From the NCBI GenBank assembly GCA_965248675.1, contig CBDFJZ010000008.1, positions 1,612,001-1,676,000 of the forward strand: a stretch of 64,000 bases of DNA, in the 5' to 3' direction. The notes beneath the pieces are model-generated. The model did not search any database and was not told the origin of the DNA. It saw only the letters and a list, made by a program, of their open reading frames with translations. A program made the translations under genes and the position numbers. How positions within the stretch are numbered: the first letter of the stretch is position 1; each line of letters opens with the position of its first letter. Of this stretch, positions 1 to 7,267 are shown piece after piece. The DNA is from UBA6627 sp965248675. GTDB taxonomy: Bacteria > Chloroflexota > Dehalococcoidia > UBA2979.

Positions 1-290
1 TCGACGACCTCGCCGGCGTCGACGAAGCCGGACGGAAAGGCCCAACGTCCGAGGGCGGGCTCGTGGTTGCGGCGCACCAAGAGCAGCTCACGGGCAGCGG
101 GGCCGGCGGTGTCCGCGGAGCTGCCGTTCTCGAGGTTGGCGCGTGGCCTCGAGACGAGGACGCCCGCGGCGACCTTGGGGTCGCCGTACCAGACGTAGTC
201 GCCGCGTGGGCAGGTCGGGCGTTCACCCTCGGGAGGTGCGGGGATGGCCGCGCCGCAGCGGGGGCAGAAGCGAGGCGGCAGCGACTCCAT
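1..290 (-). CDS. NUDIX hydrolase with N-terminal zinc ribbon (partial, runs off the left edge)
   Basis: Read on the minus strand from ATG at 290; only the first 96 residues are inside the window. The start is a zinc-ribbon (C9-P-R-C12 and C27) followed by a beta-rich segment, the ELLLVRR strand and R-W-A-F-P-S-G-F-V-D-A-G-E, which is the lead-in to a NUDIX box. The family hydrolyses nucleoside diphosphates linked to another group; ADP-ribose or NADH are common substrates, but the substrate is not readable here. The fourth ribbon cysteine is missing: C27-P-R-G replaces the usual C-x-x-C, so zinc binding may be lost or the base may be miscalled. A hairpin (291-305) abuts the start codon and covers the likely ribosome-binding site. 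Confidence 0.8.
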   Translation of the reverse strand, partial: MESLPPRFCPRCGAAIPAPPEGERPTCPRGDYVWYGDPKVAAGVLVSRPRANLENGSSADTAGPAARELLLVRRNHEPALGRWAFPSGFVDAGEVV

Positions 291-318
291 GGACCCTTCG
301 GGTCCTTTCTGACCTTCG
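291..318 (+). repeat. CCCTTCGGG hairpin repeat, copy 1
   Basis: A perfect GGACCC-TTC-GGGTCC hairpin (291-305) is followed by CTTTCTGACCTTCGG. The copy at 3743-3774 has the same layout (hairpin, then TTTTCTGACCCTTCGGGG), which makes this a dispersed repeat and not a chance palindrome. On the minus strand it lies directly before the NUDIX ATG, so it could restrict translation of that gene. Confidence 0.55.
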
Positions 319-445
319 GTCTCGCCGGGTGGATTCGACGGTGAGCTGGTGAACTGGACGCTAGCACGCCCGCCGGGTCTCGCGGAGTTGTCAACTCGAC
401 CGTTCTAGGTCGGTGGCAGCTCTGCCTGACGCGCAAAACGCGGTC

Positions 446-463
446 GTGGACAAGGTTGTCCAC
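446..463. promoter_or_regulatory. Perfect inverted repeat, candidate operator
   Basis: GTGGACAA-GG-TTGTCCAC, eight-base arms with a two-base spacer, in non-coding DNA upstream of the minus-strand NUDIX gene. The shape fits a dimeric repressor site; the binding protein is unknown. Confidence 0.35.
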
Positions 464-630
464 TGGAGCCCCTCGCAAGCCGGATTGCGCCTCTCTGGCG
501 GCTTGACGTACCCCCCCCCCGGACCTCCCGGAGCAACGTTCTCGGTCCGGAGGTGACTGTGAACGACTATCGAGCGTCCAACGCGCCGCTCGACGGCGAG
601 TTCTCGAGCGCGCGACCGAAGGTCAACAGA

Positions 631-645
631 GGGGTCGAAGACCCC
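631..645 (-). terminator. Hairpin after the PIG-L deacetylase gene
   Basis: GGGGTC-GAA-GACCCC sits two bases past the stop codon of the minus-strand gene at 647-1423. Read on the minus strand the loop is TTC. There is no T tract, so it may protect the 3' end or assist Rho-dependent ending. Confidence 0.45.
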
Positions 646-646
646 C

Positions 647-1423
647 TTACGGAAAGAGAGGGATGCGGCGGAAGGTTTCGACGTAGCGGCCGTCGTCGTT
701 CTTCCAGAACGAGCGCATCTGTTCGAGGAACTCGTCGTTGACGTCGAACTGGCTGTCGTGGGCGACGAGCGAGGCGATCTTCGTTTCGACGACGTCGGTG
801 ATGTCGACCTCGAAGTTGGGCTCGTTGGCGCCCCAGAGGTAGAGCTCGCGGACCTTGTGCGGTGCGAGGCCTTCGTCGACGTGGTGGGGGAAGTTGAGGC
901 GATCGCGGGCCGCGGGGTAGACGGCGTCGACGGTGGCGAGGCCGGTGGCGCGATGATCGCTGTGGTTGACGAAGCCGTTGCGGATGATCACCGGCTCGGG
1001 ATCGTGGGTGTAGACGGCGAAGGGCTGGAAGGCGCGGATCTCGCGGACCACGGCCTCGAGCAGGGCGAGGTCGCGGACGAGCTCGCCGTCGGTGAAGCCG
1101 AGGAAGCCGACGCTCTGGACGCCGAGCAGATCGGCGGCGGCGCGCTGCTCCTCGGCGCGCATGCTGACAAGCTGGTCGGGGGTGAGCGAAGCGTCGTCTG
1201 AGCCCTTCGAGCCGTCGGTCGCGACGAGGTAGCGGACCTCCCACCCGGCCTCGGCGAGGAGGTGGGCAGTGCCGGCGGCGCCGAAGTCGGCGTCGTCGGG
1301 GTGCGCGGCGACGACGAGTGCGCGGCGGAGTTCGCCCGCGGATTCATCGGGCTCGCCCCATCCGAAGGACGCCGATGACGGGGGGGCTTCCCGGCCGAAG
1401 AGATCCTCGAGACCGGCGGCCAT
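647..1423 (-). CDS. PIG-L/LmbE-family zinc-dependent deacetylase
   Basis: 258 residues. The N-terminal beta strand ending in V-V-A-A-H-P-D-D carries the zinc-binding A-H-P-D-D motif, and N-H-S-D-H-R about 115 residues later supplies the third metal ligand of the PIG-L fold. Members remove N-acetyl groups from GlcNAc-containing lipids or thiol cofactors (MshB in mycothiol, BshB in bacillithiol); which substrate applies cannot be told, and no other mycothiol or bacillithiol gene is nearby. The start at 1423 has GGAGAGG eight bases upstream. It points away from lexA, so the lexA control region is shared between the two genes. Confidence 0.85.
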   Translation of the reverse strand: MAAGLEDLFGREAPPSSASFGWGEPDESAGELRRALVVAAHPDDADFGAAGTAHLLAEAGWEVRYLVATDGSKGSDDASLTPDQLVSMRAEEQRAAADLLGVQSVGFLGFTDGELVRDLALLEAVVREIRAFQPFAVYTHDPEPVIIRNGFVNHSDHRATGLATVDAVYPAARDRLNFPHHVDEGLAPHKVRELYLWGANEPNFEVDITDVVETKIASLVAHDSQFDVNDEFLEQMRSFWKNDDGRYVETFRRIPLFP

Positions 1424-1729
1424 CTACTGGTCCTCTCCGCCGCCGCCGGTGGTCGGCTGGCGGCTGGCGTTGCGGGATCGTAGCGCCGGATCGCGGCGGG
1501 GGCGCGGCGCGTGGTTCTTGACGTGTTTCGGAGGGGTCGGTACGGTCGGAGACGTTCGGAACAGAACATTTGTACCGAACACCACGGATCCTCGCTGAGA
1601 GAGCGAACTCTGTGGATGGCAGCCGGCATGGTGACCGCGTTCGCGGCGACCGCGTTGGCAGCATTGGGTGCGGTGGGGCGCACAGCTCCCGGCGTCGCGA
1701 AGATGCGGTCCGGGGCGGAGGAGATAGCC
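1424..1729. other. Divergent control region between the PIG-L gene and lexA
   Basis: 306 bases with the LexA box at 1564-1575. A longer lexA-frame reading from ATG 1616 gives a hydrophobic Ala/Leu stretch unlike any LexA N-terminus, so I treat it as non-coding. No other gene or RNA is visible. Confidence 0.5.
1564..1575. promoter_or_regulatory. LexA box (autoregulation site)
   Basis: GAACATTTGTAC matches the Gram-positive SOS box GAAC-N4-GTTC in seven of eight defined positions. It lies 155 bases upstream of the lexA start in the region shared with the divergent deacetylase, so LexA probably represses its own gene from here. Confidence 0.65.
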
Positions 1730-2389
1730 GTGGCTGATCAGCAGTTCGAGGAGCTCTCGCCGAAGCAGCAGGGGATCTTTCGGTTCCTCGAGCACTTCAT
1801 CTCGGAGCATGACTATCCGCCATCGATCCGCGACATCCAGCACGGCTGCGACATCTCGTCGACCTCGGTCGTCGACTACAACCTGAAGCGCCTCGAGGAG
1901 AAGGGGTTGATCCGCCGCGACCGCGAGGTCTCGCGCGCGATCGAGCTGCTCAGCGGCAGCAGCGGAAGCCGGCGACGGACGGTGCCGGTACCGCTGCTCG
2001 GCAAGATCGCGGCGGGGATCCCGATCCCGACGCCGCCCGATACGGCGGAGGCGCTGAACGCGACGGAGTCGATCGAGCTGACAGAGGATCAGACGCGCGG
2101 ACGCAGCAACGTGTTCGCGCTGCGCGTCGAGGGCAACTCGATGATCGATGCGCTGATCAACGACGGCGATATCGTGATCCTCGAGCCGATCCACAGCTGC
2201 GACGACGGTGAGATGGTCGCGGTCTGGCTGCGCGACGAGAACGAGACGACGCTCAAGAAGTTCTTCCACGAAGGCGATCGCGTCCGCCTCCAGCCGATGA
2301 ACGCGACGATGGATCCGATCTACACCCCCGCCAACAACGTCGAGGTCCAGGGCCGCGTCCTCACGGCGATCCGCCCCTTCGGGGCCTAA
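1730..2389 (+). CDS. lexA: LexA, SOS-response repressor and self-cleaving protease
   Basis: 219 residues from GTG 1730, chosen because GGAGGAG lies seven bases upstream and the product then begins like other LexA proteins. Winged helix-turn-helix at about 28-64 (Y-P-P-S-I-R-D-I), self-cleavage site A95-G96 in K-I-A-A-G, catalytic Ser137 in E-G-N-S-M, and Lys176 in T-L-K-K-F, so the serine-lysine dyad is intact. It represses DNA-damage genes until RecA filaments trigger cleavage. The final residues P-F-G-A are encoded by a GCCCCTTCGGGGC hairpin that runs into the stop codon. An upstream GAAC-N4-GTAC box supports autorepression. Confidence 0.95.
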   Translation: MADQQFEELSPKQQGIFRFLEHFISEHDYPPSIRDIQHGCDISSTSVVDYNLKRLEEKGLIRRDREVSRAIELLSGSSGSRRRTVPVPLLGKIAAGIPIPTPPDTAEALNATESIELTEDQTRGRSNVFALRVEGNSMIDALINDGDIVILEPIHSCDDGEMVAVWLRDENETTLKKFFHEGDRVRLQPMNATMDPIYTPANNVEVQGRVLTAIRPFGA

Positions 2390-2431
2390 CGACCCTTCGG
2401 GCCCCCTTCGGGGGTTGATGACCCTTCGGGG
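2373..2431 (+). repeat. Array of four CCCTTCGGG hairpins at the 3' end of lexA
   Basis: Hairpins at 2373-2385 (inside the last lexA codons), 2393-2401, 2402-2414 and 2422-2431, all with TTC(G) loops on the plus strand. The C(UUCG)G loop is unusually stable in RNA. Position right after lexA suggests a terminator or 3'-end protector; there is no T tract. Confidence 0.6.
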
Positions 2432-2692
2432 CTGGTGGCGCGTGGCCGACTTCGGATCGCGCTGCTCGCGGTGGATTCAGGCTCCCGGTCCGCCGGGAGG
2501 CGACCGGCACGTCCGGCTTCAATTCTGGTATACGCGGGCGAGCTCATCACCCAACCCTGAACTTCGAGACCCTGAATCTCGAGCGCGGGCAGGCGCTGAC
2601 GATCCGAAGCAAAGCCGGCCCATCGGAAGGGCGCGAAGCGTCGGTGGCCCCCGAAGGGGGGAGCGTCGATAGACCCCGAAGGGGGTTAGGGT
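2390..2692. other. Intergenic region between lexA and the ABC ATPase gene
   Basis: Contains the hairpin array ending at 2431 and a second repeat block at 2630-2684 in the opposite orientation. The roughly 200 bases between show no gene, RNA or clear promoter. Confidence 0.5.
2630..2684 (-). repeat. Two-hairpin repeat block, copy A
   Basis: Two CCCCCGAAGGGGG-type hairpins (2648-2660 and 2674-2684), each preceded by a form of GAAGCGTCG. The block at 4126-4184 has the same order and spacing (GGCGCGAAGCGTCG, hairpin, GAAGCGTC, hairpin), so these are two copies of one element. The TTCG loop is formed on the minus strand. It ends eight bases before the start of the next gene. Confidence 0.6.
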
Positions 2693-3742
2693 GTGTGGAT
2701 GGGTTTTGAGGATGTTGGCGGAGCGGTACGTGCAGAGGGGGTCTCGGCTGCCGGTGAGAGCGGCGAGCCGCTGATCGCGATCGACGGGCTGTCGGTTGAC
2801 TATCGCGGTGACGACTCGAGCGTGGCGGCGGTGCGCGACGTGTCGCTGGAGGTGCGGTCGGGCGAGACGCTGGCGCTCGTCGGCGAATCCGCCGCGGGGA
2901 AGAGCACCGTCGGGCACGCGCTGCTGGGGTTGTTGCCGACGAACGCCGAGATGACGGCGCGCGGCATGCGCTACCGCGGTCGATCGCTGCTGGACATGTC
3001 GGGCGAGGAGCTGCGCCGGATCCGCGGCGAGCAAATCTCGATGATCTTCCAGGACGCGCTCGGCGCGCTGACGCCGACGCTGCGGGTGCGCGAGCAGCTG
3101 GTGGAGCTGTTCCAGGCGCACCGCGACATCTCGAAGGCCGAGGCCGAGGCGGAGGCGCTCGCGGCGCTCGAGCGGCTGCTGCCGGACGCGGAGCGAGTGT
3201 TCGATCTGTACCCGTTCCAGCTGTCGGGCGGGATGGCGCAGCGGGTGATGATCACGCTCGCGGTGGCGCTGGAGCCGCAAGTGATCATCGCCGACGAGCC
3301 GACGGCGAGCCTCGATCCCGGCGTGCGGATGGAGACGCTGCAGATCCTCGAGCAGCTGCGGGACCAGGCCGGTGTCGGTCTGCTGCTAATCACGCACGAT
3401 TTCGGCGTGGTGGCGCGGATGGCCGATCGCGTACATGTGATGTACGCGGGCGAGATCGTCGAGCGCTCCGATGTGCGTACGATCTTCCGCGCGCCTCGGC
3501 ACCCGTACAGCTTCGGGTTGTTGCAGAGTCTGCCCGGGCCGCACCAGGCGAGGTTGCAGCCGCTGCGCGGTCAGCCGCCGGATCTGACCGATCTGCCGCC
3601 GCAGTGCCCGTTTCTGCCGCGCTGTCACAAGGCGGTGTCGCAGTGCCGCATCGAGGCGGCGCCACGCCTGGAGCCGGTCGGCGACGAGCCGGGCCACCTC
3701 GCCGCCTGCTACAACCCGGTAGCCGTCCCCCTTCGCGACTAG
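2693..3742 (+). CDS. Oligopeptide/dipeptide-type ABC transporter ATPase (DppD/OppD family), no permease nearby
   Basis: 349 residues. Walker A G-E-S-A-A-G-K-S-T, Q-loop in I-F-Q-D, signature L-S-G-G-M, Walker B in V-I-I-A-D-E-P-T and the switch H in L-I-T-H-D. The C-terminal extension with C-P-F-L-P-R-C and two further cysteines is the iron-sulphur-like tail of OppD/DppD ATPases. It would power uptake of peptides or nickel together with a second ATPase, two permeases and a binding protein, but none of these is adjacent, so it is an orphan here. The start is GTG 2693 or ATG 2699; neither has a good ribosome site. A TTTT-tailed hairpin follows the stop codon directly. Confidence 0.88.
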   Translation: MWMGFEDVGGAVRAEGVSAAGESGEPLIAIDGLSVDYRGDDSSVAAVRDVSLEVRSGETLALVGESAAGKSTVGHALLGLLPTNAEMTARGMRYRGRSLLDMSGEELRRIRGEQISMIFQDALGALTPTLRVREQLVELFQAHRDISKAEAEAEALAALERLLPDAERVFDLYPFQLSGGMAQRVMITLAVALEPQVIIADEPTASLDPGVRMETLQILEQLRDQAGVGLLLITHDFGVVARMADRVHVMYAGEIVERSDVRTIFRAPRHPYSFGLLQSLPGPHQARLQPLRGQPPDLTDLPPQCPFLPRCHKAVSQCRIEAAPRLEPVGDEPGHLAACYNPVAVPLRD

Positions 3743-3759
3743 GCCCCTTCGGGGCTTTT
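3743..3759 (+). terminator. Intrinsic terminator with TTCG loop
   Basis: GCCCCTTCGGGGC followed by TTTT begins one base after the stop of the ABC ATPase gene. It is the only member of the CCCTTCGGG hairpin family with a T tract, which supports termination as the family's role. A second hairpin follows at 3763-3774. Confidence 0.75.
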
Positions 3760-4163
3760 CTGACCCTTCGGGGTTGTTTGCGGGCCTGCTGATCTGCTTC
3801 TGGCCGGGTGGCTTGGCGGCGGCGACATGGCATCATCCGGAGCCTCGCAAGAACGCTCGGGGCGTCGCGAGGATGTCGTCGCCTGCGGGGGCGCTGTCGG
3901 CGTTGTTTGCCCAATGAGGTAGATCCCTCCCGCACACCCCGACATACGGGCTGCGCGCCCACGCCCCCGTCCGGAGGTCCAATCGCGCTCTTCCGCGCGT
4001 TCCTCCACCGGTCGGAGCTAAATGGCCTCACCTCCGTCGAGCGGTTGACGCGATCGTCGACGACGGCGAGCTCGATCCACGCTCGCGAGCGGACCTGCCG
4101 ACGTCGGCAAGGGGAATCCAGCGAAGGCGCGAAGCGTCGATCACCCCCGAAGGGGGCGAAGCG
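3743..4163. other. 421-base intergenic region between convergent genes
   Basis: The first 32 bases are the terminator and its companion hairpin; the last 40 are repeat block B. The 350 bases between hold no recognised gene, RNA or motif. The stretch near 4040-4110 reads like a short coding remnant (A-I-V-D-D-G-E-L-D-P-R-S-R) but has no start, stop or family match that I can name. Confidence 0.45.
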
Positions 4164-4184
4164 TCAACGGCCCCCGAAGGGGGC
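4126..4184 (-). repeat. Two-hairpin repeat block, copy B, overlapping the end of holA
   Basis: Hairpins CCCCCGAAGGGGG (4144-4156) and GCCCCCGAAGGGGGC (4170-4184), each preceded by GAAGCGTC. The second lies inside the last codons of the minus-strand holA and encodes A-P-F-G-G, as the lexA copy encodes P-F-G-A. Confidence 0.6.
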
Positions 4185-5237
4185 GCGGGTGGAGAGCTGG
4201 CAGACGAGGAGCTCGAGGGCGAGATCGTCGCTCATACGGCCGCTCTTGACGGCGAAGTCGGCGGCCTCGAGGTCGTGGAGGGCGGCCTCGACGGCGGGGC
4301 GGATGGTCTGGCGGGCCTGGCGCATCAGCTTCGTGAGCGGGAAGCCGCGGAGACCGGTGGCGTCGGCGACCTCCTGTTGCGAGGCGTGGCGTTCGAGCAG
4401 CTCGGTGCCGCGGATCAGGTGGCGGAGCTGGCGCGCGATCATCACCTGCAGCAGCGCCGGCGCGATGCTGCCGTCGTCGAGCACGCGGCGGAGCAGGCGG
4501 AGCGCGAGCTCGGCGCGGCCTTCGACGATCGCGTCGACGAGGGCGAACATGTTCTCTTCGCGCGCCTGGGGGGTCAGCAAGCGGACGTTGGACGCGGTGA
4601 TCGCCGGTGCGCCGGTGGTGGCGGTGGCGGCGGCGCTGTGGTCGCGCGCGGCGGCGGCGGCAGCGTGGGCGGCGAGCTTGTCCAGCTCTTGCGCGAGGGC
4701 GCGGAGGTTCGCGCCGATCAGGTCGACGAGCGCCTCGACCGCGTCGCCCTCGATCGCGATGTCGCGGGCGCGGGCGCGATCGAGGAGCCAGCGAGCGACC
4801 TCGCTGGGGCCGCCGCGCGCCCAGGTCTTGAGCTCGGCGAATTCGCGGATCTCGGCGTCGGGGACGTTCTTCAGCGCGCGCAGCAGGGGTGAGCGGGAGA
4901 CGCCCTGGCGATCGTCGCGGCGGGGCGCCGGCTCGATCAGCGTCACGTGATTCGAGGGCGGCAATCCGGGCAGGGCCTCGATCAGCGGCTCCCATTCATC
5001 GGCGACGCCGCGACGGGAGCCGAGCGCGGTGAGCAGGCCCTCGACGACGACGAGGCGCGCCTCGGCGAGGAACGGGACGGCCATCGCGTGCTGGGTCAGC
5101 TCGGCAGGTTTGAGGCCGCGTCCGGCGAGTACGGAGGTGTTGTTGGCGAGCATGCCGTCGGCGTCGAGCGAGACGCGAAGCGCGGCGAGGGCTTCGCCGC
5201 TGCGGAAGTCGTCCGCGCCGTAGAAGACGTGCAACAT
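4164..5237 (-). CDS. holA: DNA polymerase III delta subunit (clamp loader)
   Basis: 357 residues, the usual length. N-terminal M-L-H-V-F-Y-G-A-D-D-F opens the delta fold; the L-V-V-V-E-G-L-L strand and the C-terminal helical domain with S-I-A-P-A-L-L-Q-V-M-I-A-R-Q follow. Delta wrenches open the beta sliding clamp within the clamp-loader complex. It is the last gene of a minus-strand run after an MFS transporter and a small membrane protein, with short gaps. The C-terminal S-T-R-A-P-F-G-G-R is written by a repeat hairpin, which suggests that an element landed in or grew over the 3' end. Confidence 0.93.
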   Translation of the reverse strand: MLHVFYGADDFRSGEALAALRVSLDADGMLANNTSVLAGRGLKPAELTQHAMAVPFLAEARLVVVEGLLTALGSRRGVADEWEPLIEALPGLPPSNHVTLIEPAPRRDDRQGVSRSPLLRALKNVPDAEIREFAELKTWARGGPSEVARWLLDRARARDIAIEGDAVEALVDLIGANLRALAQELDKLAAHAAAAAARDHSAAATATTGAPAITASNVRLLTPQAREENMFALVDAIVEGRAELALRLLRRVLDDGSIAPALLQVMIARQLRHLIRGTELLERHASQQEVADATGLRGFPLTKLMRQARQTIRPAVEAALHDLEAADFAVKSGRMSDDLALELLVCQLSTRAPFGGR

Positions 5238-5279
5238 AGGCTTCCTCGCCGCCGGCGCACGGCGTGCGCCGGCCGGGAT

Positions 5280-5585
5280 TCAGTCGATGTCCAGTTGCCA
5301 GCCGAGCCAGGTGGCCAGCGTCGCTCCGAGGAAGATCGCCAGCCCCGGCCAGATCAGCGTCGGGACGAACGAGCCCTCGGCCGCGGCCGCAGCGTAGAGC
5401 GCCCAGCCGGCGGCGAGCGCGATTCCCGGGACCGGCAACCAGACCGGGAATCGCGGATCGTCGTCGTCGACGAGCGCATCGCGGATCAGTTCACTCGCGC
5501 CGGATCCGTCTCCAACATCGCTCACGTCGGGCGAGGGTTCTCCGCGATCTCGGTGCTCGCCGTCGGTGCTGGTGTGCTCGGTCAT
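5280..5585 (-). CDS. Small acidic two-helix membrane protein, unknown function
   Basis: 101 residues. A hydrophilic acidic N-terminus (about 45 residues, many Asp) is followed by two membrane spans (W-L-P-V-P-G-I-A-L-A-A-G-W and the L-I-W-P-G-L-A-I-F-L-G segment). No family recognised. It sits between an MFS gene and holA on the same strand with 42-45-base gaps, so it is probably cotranscribed. Confidence 0.6.
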   Translation of the reverse strand: MTEHTSTDGEHRDRGEPSPDVSDVGDGSGASELIRDALVDDDDPRFPVWLPVPGIALAAGWALYAAAAAEGSFVPTLIWPGLAIFLGATLATWLGWQLDID

Positions 5586-5630
5586 CTCGTTCCCGCCGCG
5601 AGGCAGCTCGGTCGTCGCCGCGCTTCGATG

Positions 5631-6923
5631 CTACGGGGCGTCTCGGGGGCTGACGAGGGGCAGCGGTCGATCGCCGTTGGCCTCGGCGCGTGGTTCGCCG
5701 TCGGTGACCGGGTCGCGCGCCGTGTCGCCGCTGGTCGACCAGGCGAGGTAGGCGATCAGCGCGAGCGCGGCGAGGCCGAGCGAGGCGACGATGAGCGCGC
5801 TGTCGAGGCCCTCGCGGTCGACGAGCAGCCCGAGCAGCGGTGTGACGGCGACGGAGGTCGCGCTGGAAGCCATCGAGGCGAGCGAGATCACGGTTGCGCG
5901 TTCACGCTCCGTGACGCGGCGGGCGAGGAAACCGGAGGTGTGGGTGAACACGAGGTGGAAGCCGGCGGCGGGGAAGATGAAGAACGCGTAGCTCCATGGC
6001 TGGTTCGAGACGCCGGCGAGCAGCGCGAACGCACTGGCGAGCGGCACCACGAGGAAGAGCGCGCGCAGTCCCAGCCGCTCGCCGACGGGGCCGGCGACCC
6101 ACGAACCGGCGGCGCCCACCAGCATCTGCACGGCGATGAAGACGCCGAGCGACCAGATCGGCGCGCCGTGGCTGAGCAGCACCGGCTGCTGGAGCGTGGC
6201 CATCAGGATGATCGACATGACGACGACCGTCTGGAGGATCACGACGGACCACATCGAGCGGGTGGTTACGAGACGGCGTAGCGCCTGGCGGCCGATCGCC
6301 TGGATGCCGGCGTGCCCGCCGCGGGCGTTCGGTTCGGTGACGCGCCACATGATCAGCAGGCTCGGGGCGGTGAGCGCGACGCTGAGCAGAATCGGGAAGC
6401 GGAGCGAGGTCCAGCGGACCAGCAACGATCCGGCGATCGTCATCCCGGCGAACGCCGCCATGAGCAGACCGTTCAGGCGTCCGAGGCGACCTTCGAACTG
6501 ATCGCTTCGCTCGAGCGACTCGAGCGTGTCGTAGAGCAGTGCGCTGTCGGCGCCGGAATAGGAGGCATCGGCGATGCCGAAGGCGGCGTACGCGGCGAGC
6601 AGCAGCAGCCCGGCGCCGAGCCCGAAGATGGTGAACCCGGCGAGGCTGACGACGCTGGCGGTAAGCAGGATCCGCTTGCGTCCGAAACGGTCGGCGAGGA
6701 TGCCCGACGGGACCTCGACGAGGAGCACGACGGCGGCCCAGACCGCCTCGAAGAGCAGCACCTCGCCGAGGGTGAAGCCGTGCTCTTCGATCAGGTAGAC
6801 GACCCAGATGCCCTCGCCGAGCCAGAACCAGCGGGACCACCACCACCAGTTCAGGAGGCGGAGGTTGCGCTCCATCGCTTGCCGCGCGGCGGGCCTGGTA
6901 GTGGGGGTGTCGCTGGTGGACAT
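5631..6923 (-). CDS. Major facilitator superfamily transporter
   Basis: 430 residues with about twelve hydrophobic spans. The loop between spans 2 and 3 has G-I-L-A-D-R-F-G-R-K-R, the MFS motif A (G-x-L-a-D-r-x-G-r-k), and the first half ends with the usual intracellular loop. The N-terminus holds an odd N-W-W-W-W-S-R-W-F-W cluster just before span 1. Substrate unknown; closest in feel to multidrug exporters. First gene of the run leading to holA. Confidence 0.85.
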   Translation of the reverse strand: MSTSDTPTTRPAARQAMERNLRLLNWWWWSRWFWLGEGIWVVYLIEEHGFTLGEVLLFEAVWAAVVLLVEVPSGILADRFGRKRILLTASVVSLAGFTIFGLGAGLLLLAAYAAFGIADASYSGADSALLYDTLESLERSDQFEGRLGRLNGLLMAAFAGMTIAGSLLVRWTSLRFPILLSVALTAPSLLIMWRVTEPNARGGHAGIQAIGRQALRRLVTTRSMWSVVILQTVVVMSIILMATLQQPVLLSHGAPIWSLGVFIAVQMLVGAAGSWVAGPVGERLGLRALFLVVPLASAFALLAGVSNQPWSYAFFIFPAAGFHLVFTHTSGFLARRVTERERATVISLASMASSATSVAVTPLLGLLVDREGLDSALIVASLGLAALALIAYLAWSTSGDTARDPVTDGEPRAEANGDRPLPLVSPRDAP

Positions 6924-7267
6924 GAGACGGAGGCTAGGGCGTGCGATCGTCGAGGGCTACGCGCGTGCGACCGCGCCGATTCGGCGATGGCATTCGGGCG
7001 CGCCTGAGTGTCGCCTTCGGCGTTGCGTGCGGGAGCTTGGCGGATCCCGCCCGCCCGCCCAGAAACTTTTCGGGGGCAAGCCCCCGCGACCCCCCTGGCC
7101 TCGACGCGCTGCGCGGTCGCGTTGGGAGGTGTCGCTTGTGCGAGTGTGTCCTCGGCGACGTGGCGGCAGGCACCGTCCCGAACTCGCTTCGGCGCTCCCC
7201 CGAGCCCGGTCAGCGAGGGAGGGCGCCTGATGGGGTGTACGCAGCAGGCCGGAACGGTCGGACAAAA
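6924..7267. other. Intergenic region between cofE and the MFS gene
   Basis: 344 bases. The only structure I can name is a CGGGGG-CAAG-CCCCCG hairpin at 7071-7086. The promoter of the minus-strand MFS gene should lie here, but no good -35/-10 pair was found. Confidence 0.45.
7071..7086. terminator. Strong hairpin between two minus-strand genes
   Basis: CGGGGG-CAAG-CCCCCG, six G:C pairs. It lies about 180 bases past the end of cofE on the minus strand and has no T tract on that side, so a terminator role is only likely. Confidence 0.4.

Larger units (their letters stand above)
291..646. other. Intergenic region upstream of the NUDIX gene with inverted repeats and a C10 run
   Basis: No coding sequence is supported. 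It holds a TTC-loop hairpin at 291-305, two inverted repeats (GAGTTG-T-CAACTC at 385-397 and GTGGACAA-GG-TTGTCCAC at 446-463), a run of ten C at 511-520 and a terminator-like hairpin at 631-645. The two inverted repeats share GTTGTC and lie 95-175 bases upstream of the NUDIX start, so they may be operators; no convincing -35/-10 pair was found. Confidence 0.5.

Noticed and set aside
1616..1729. Longer LexA start with a hydrophobic Ala/Leu segment
   Set aside because: It would add a membrane-like N-terminus not seen in LexA; GTG 1730 has a good ribosome site and gives a standard protein.
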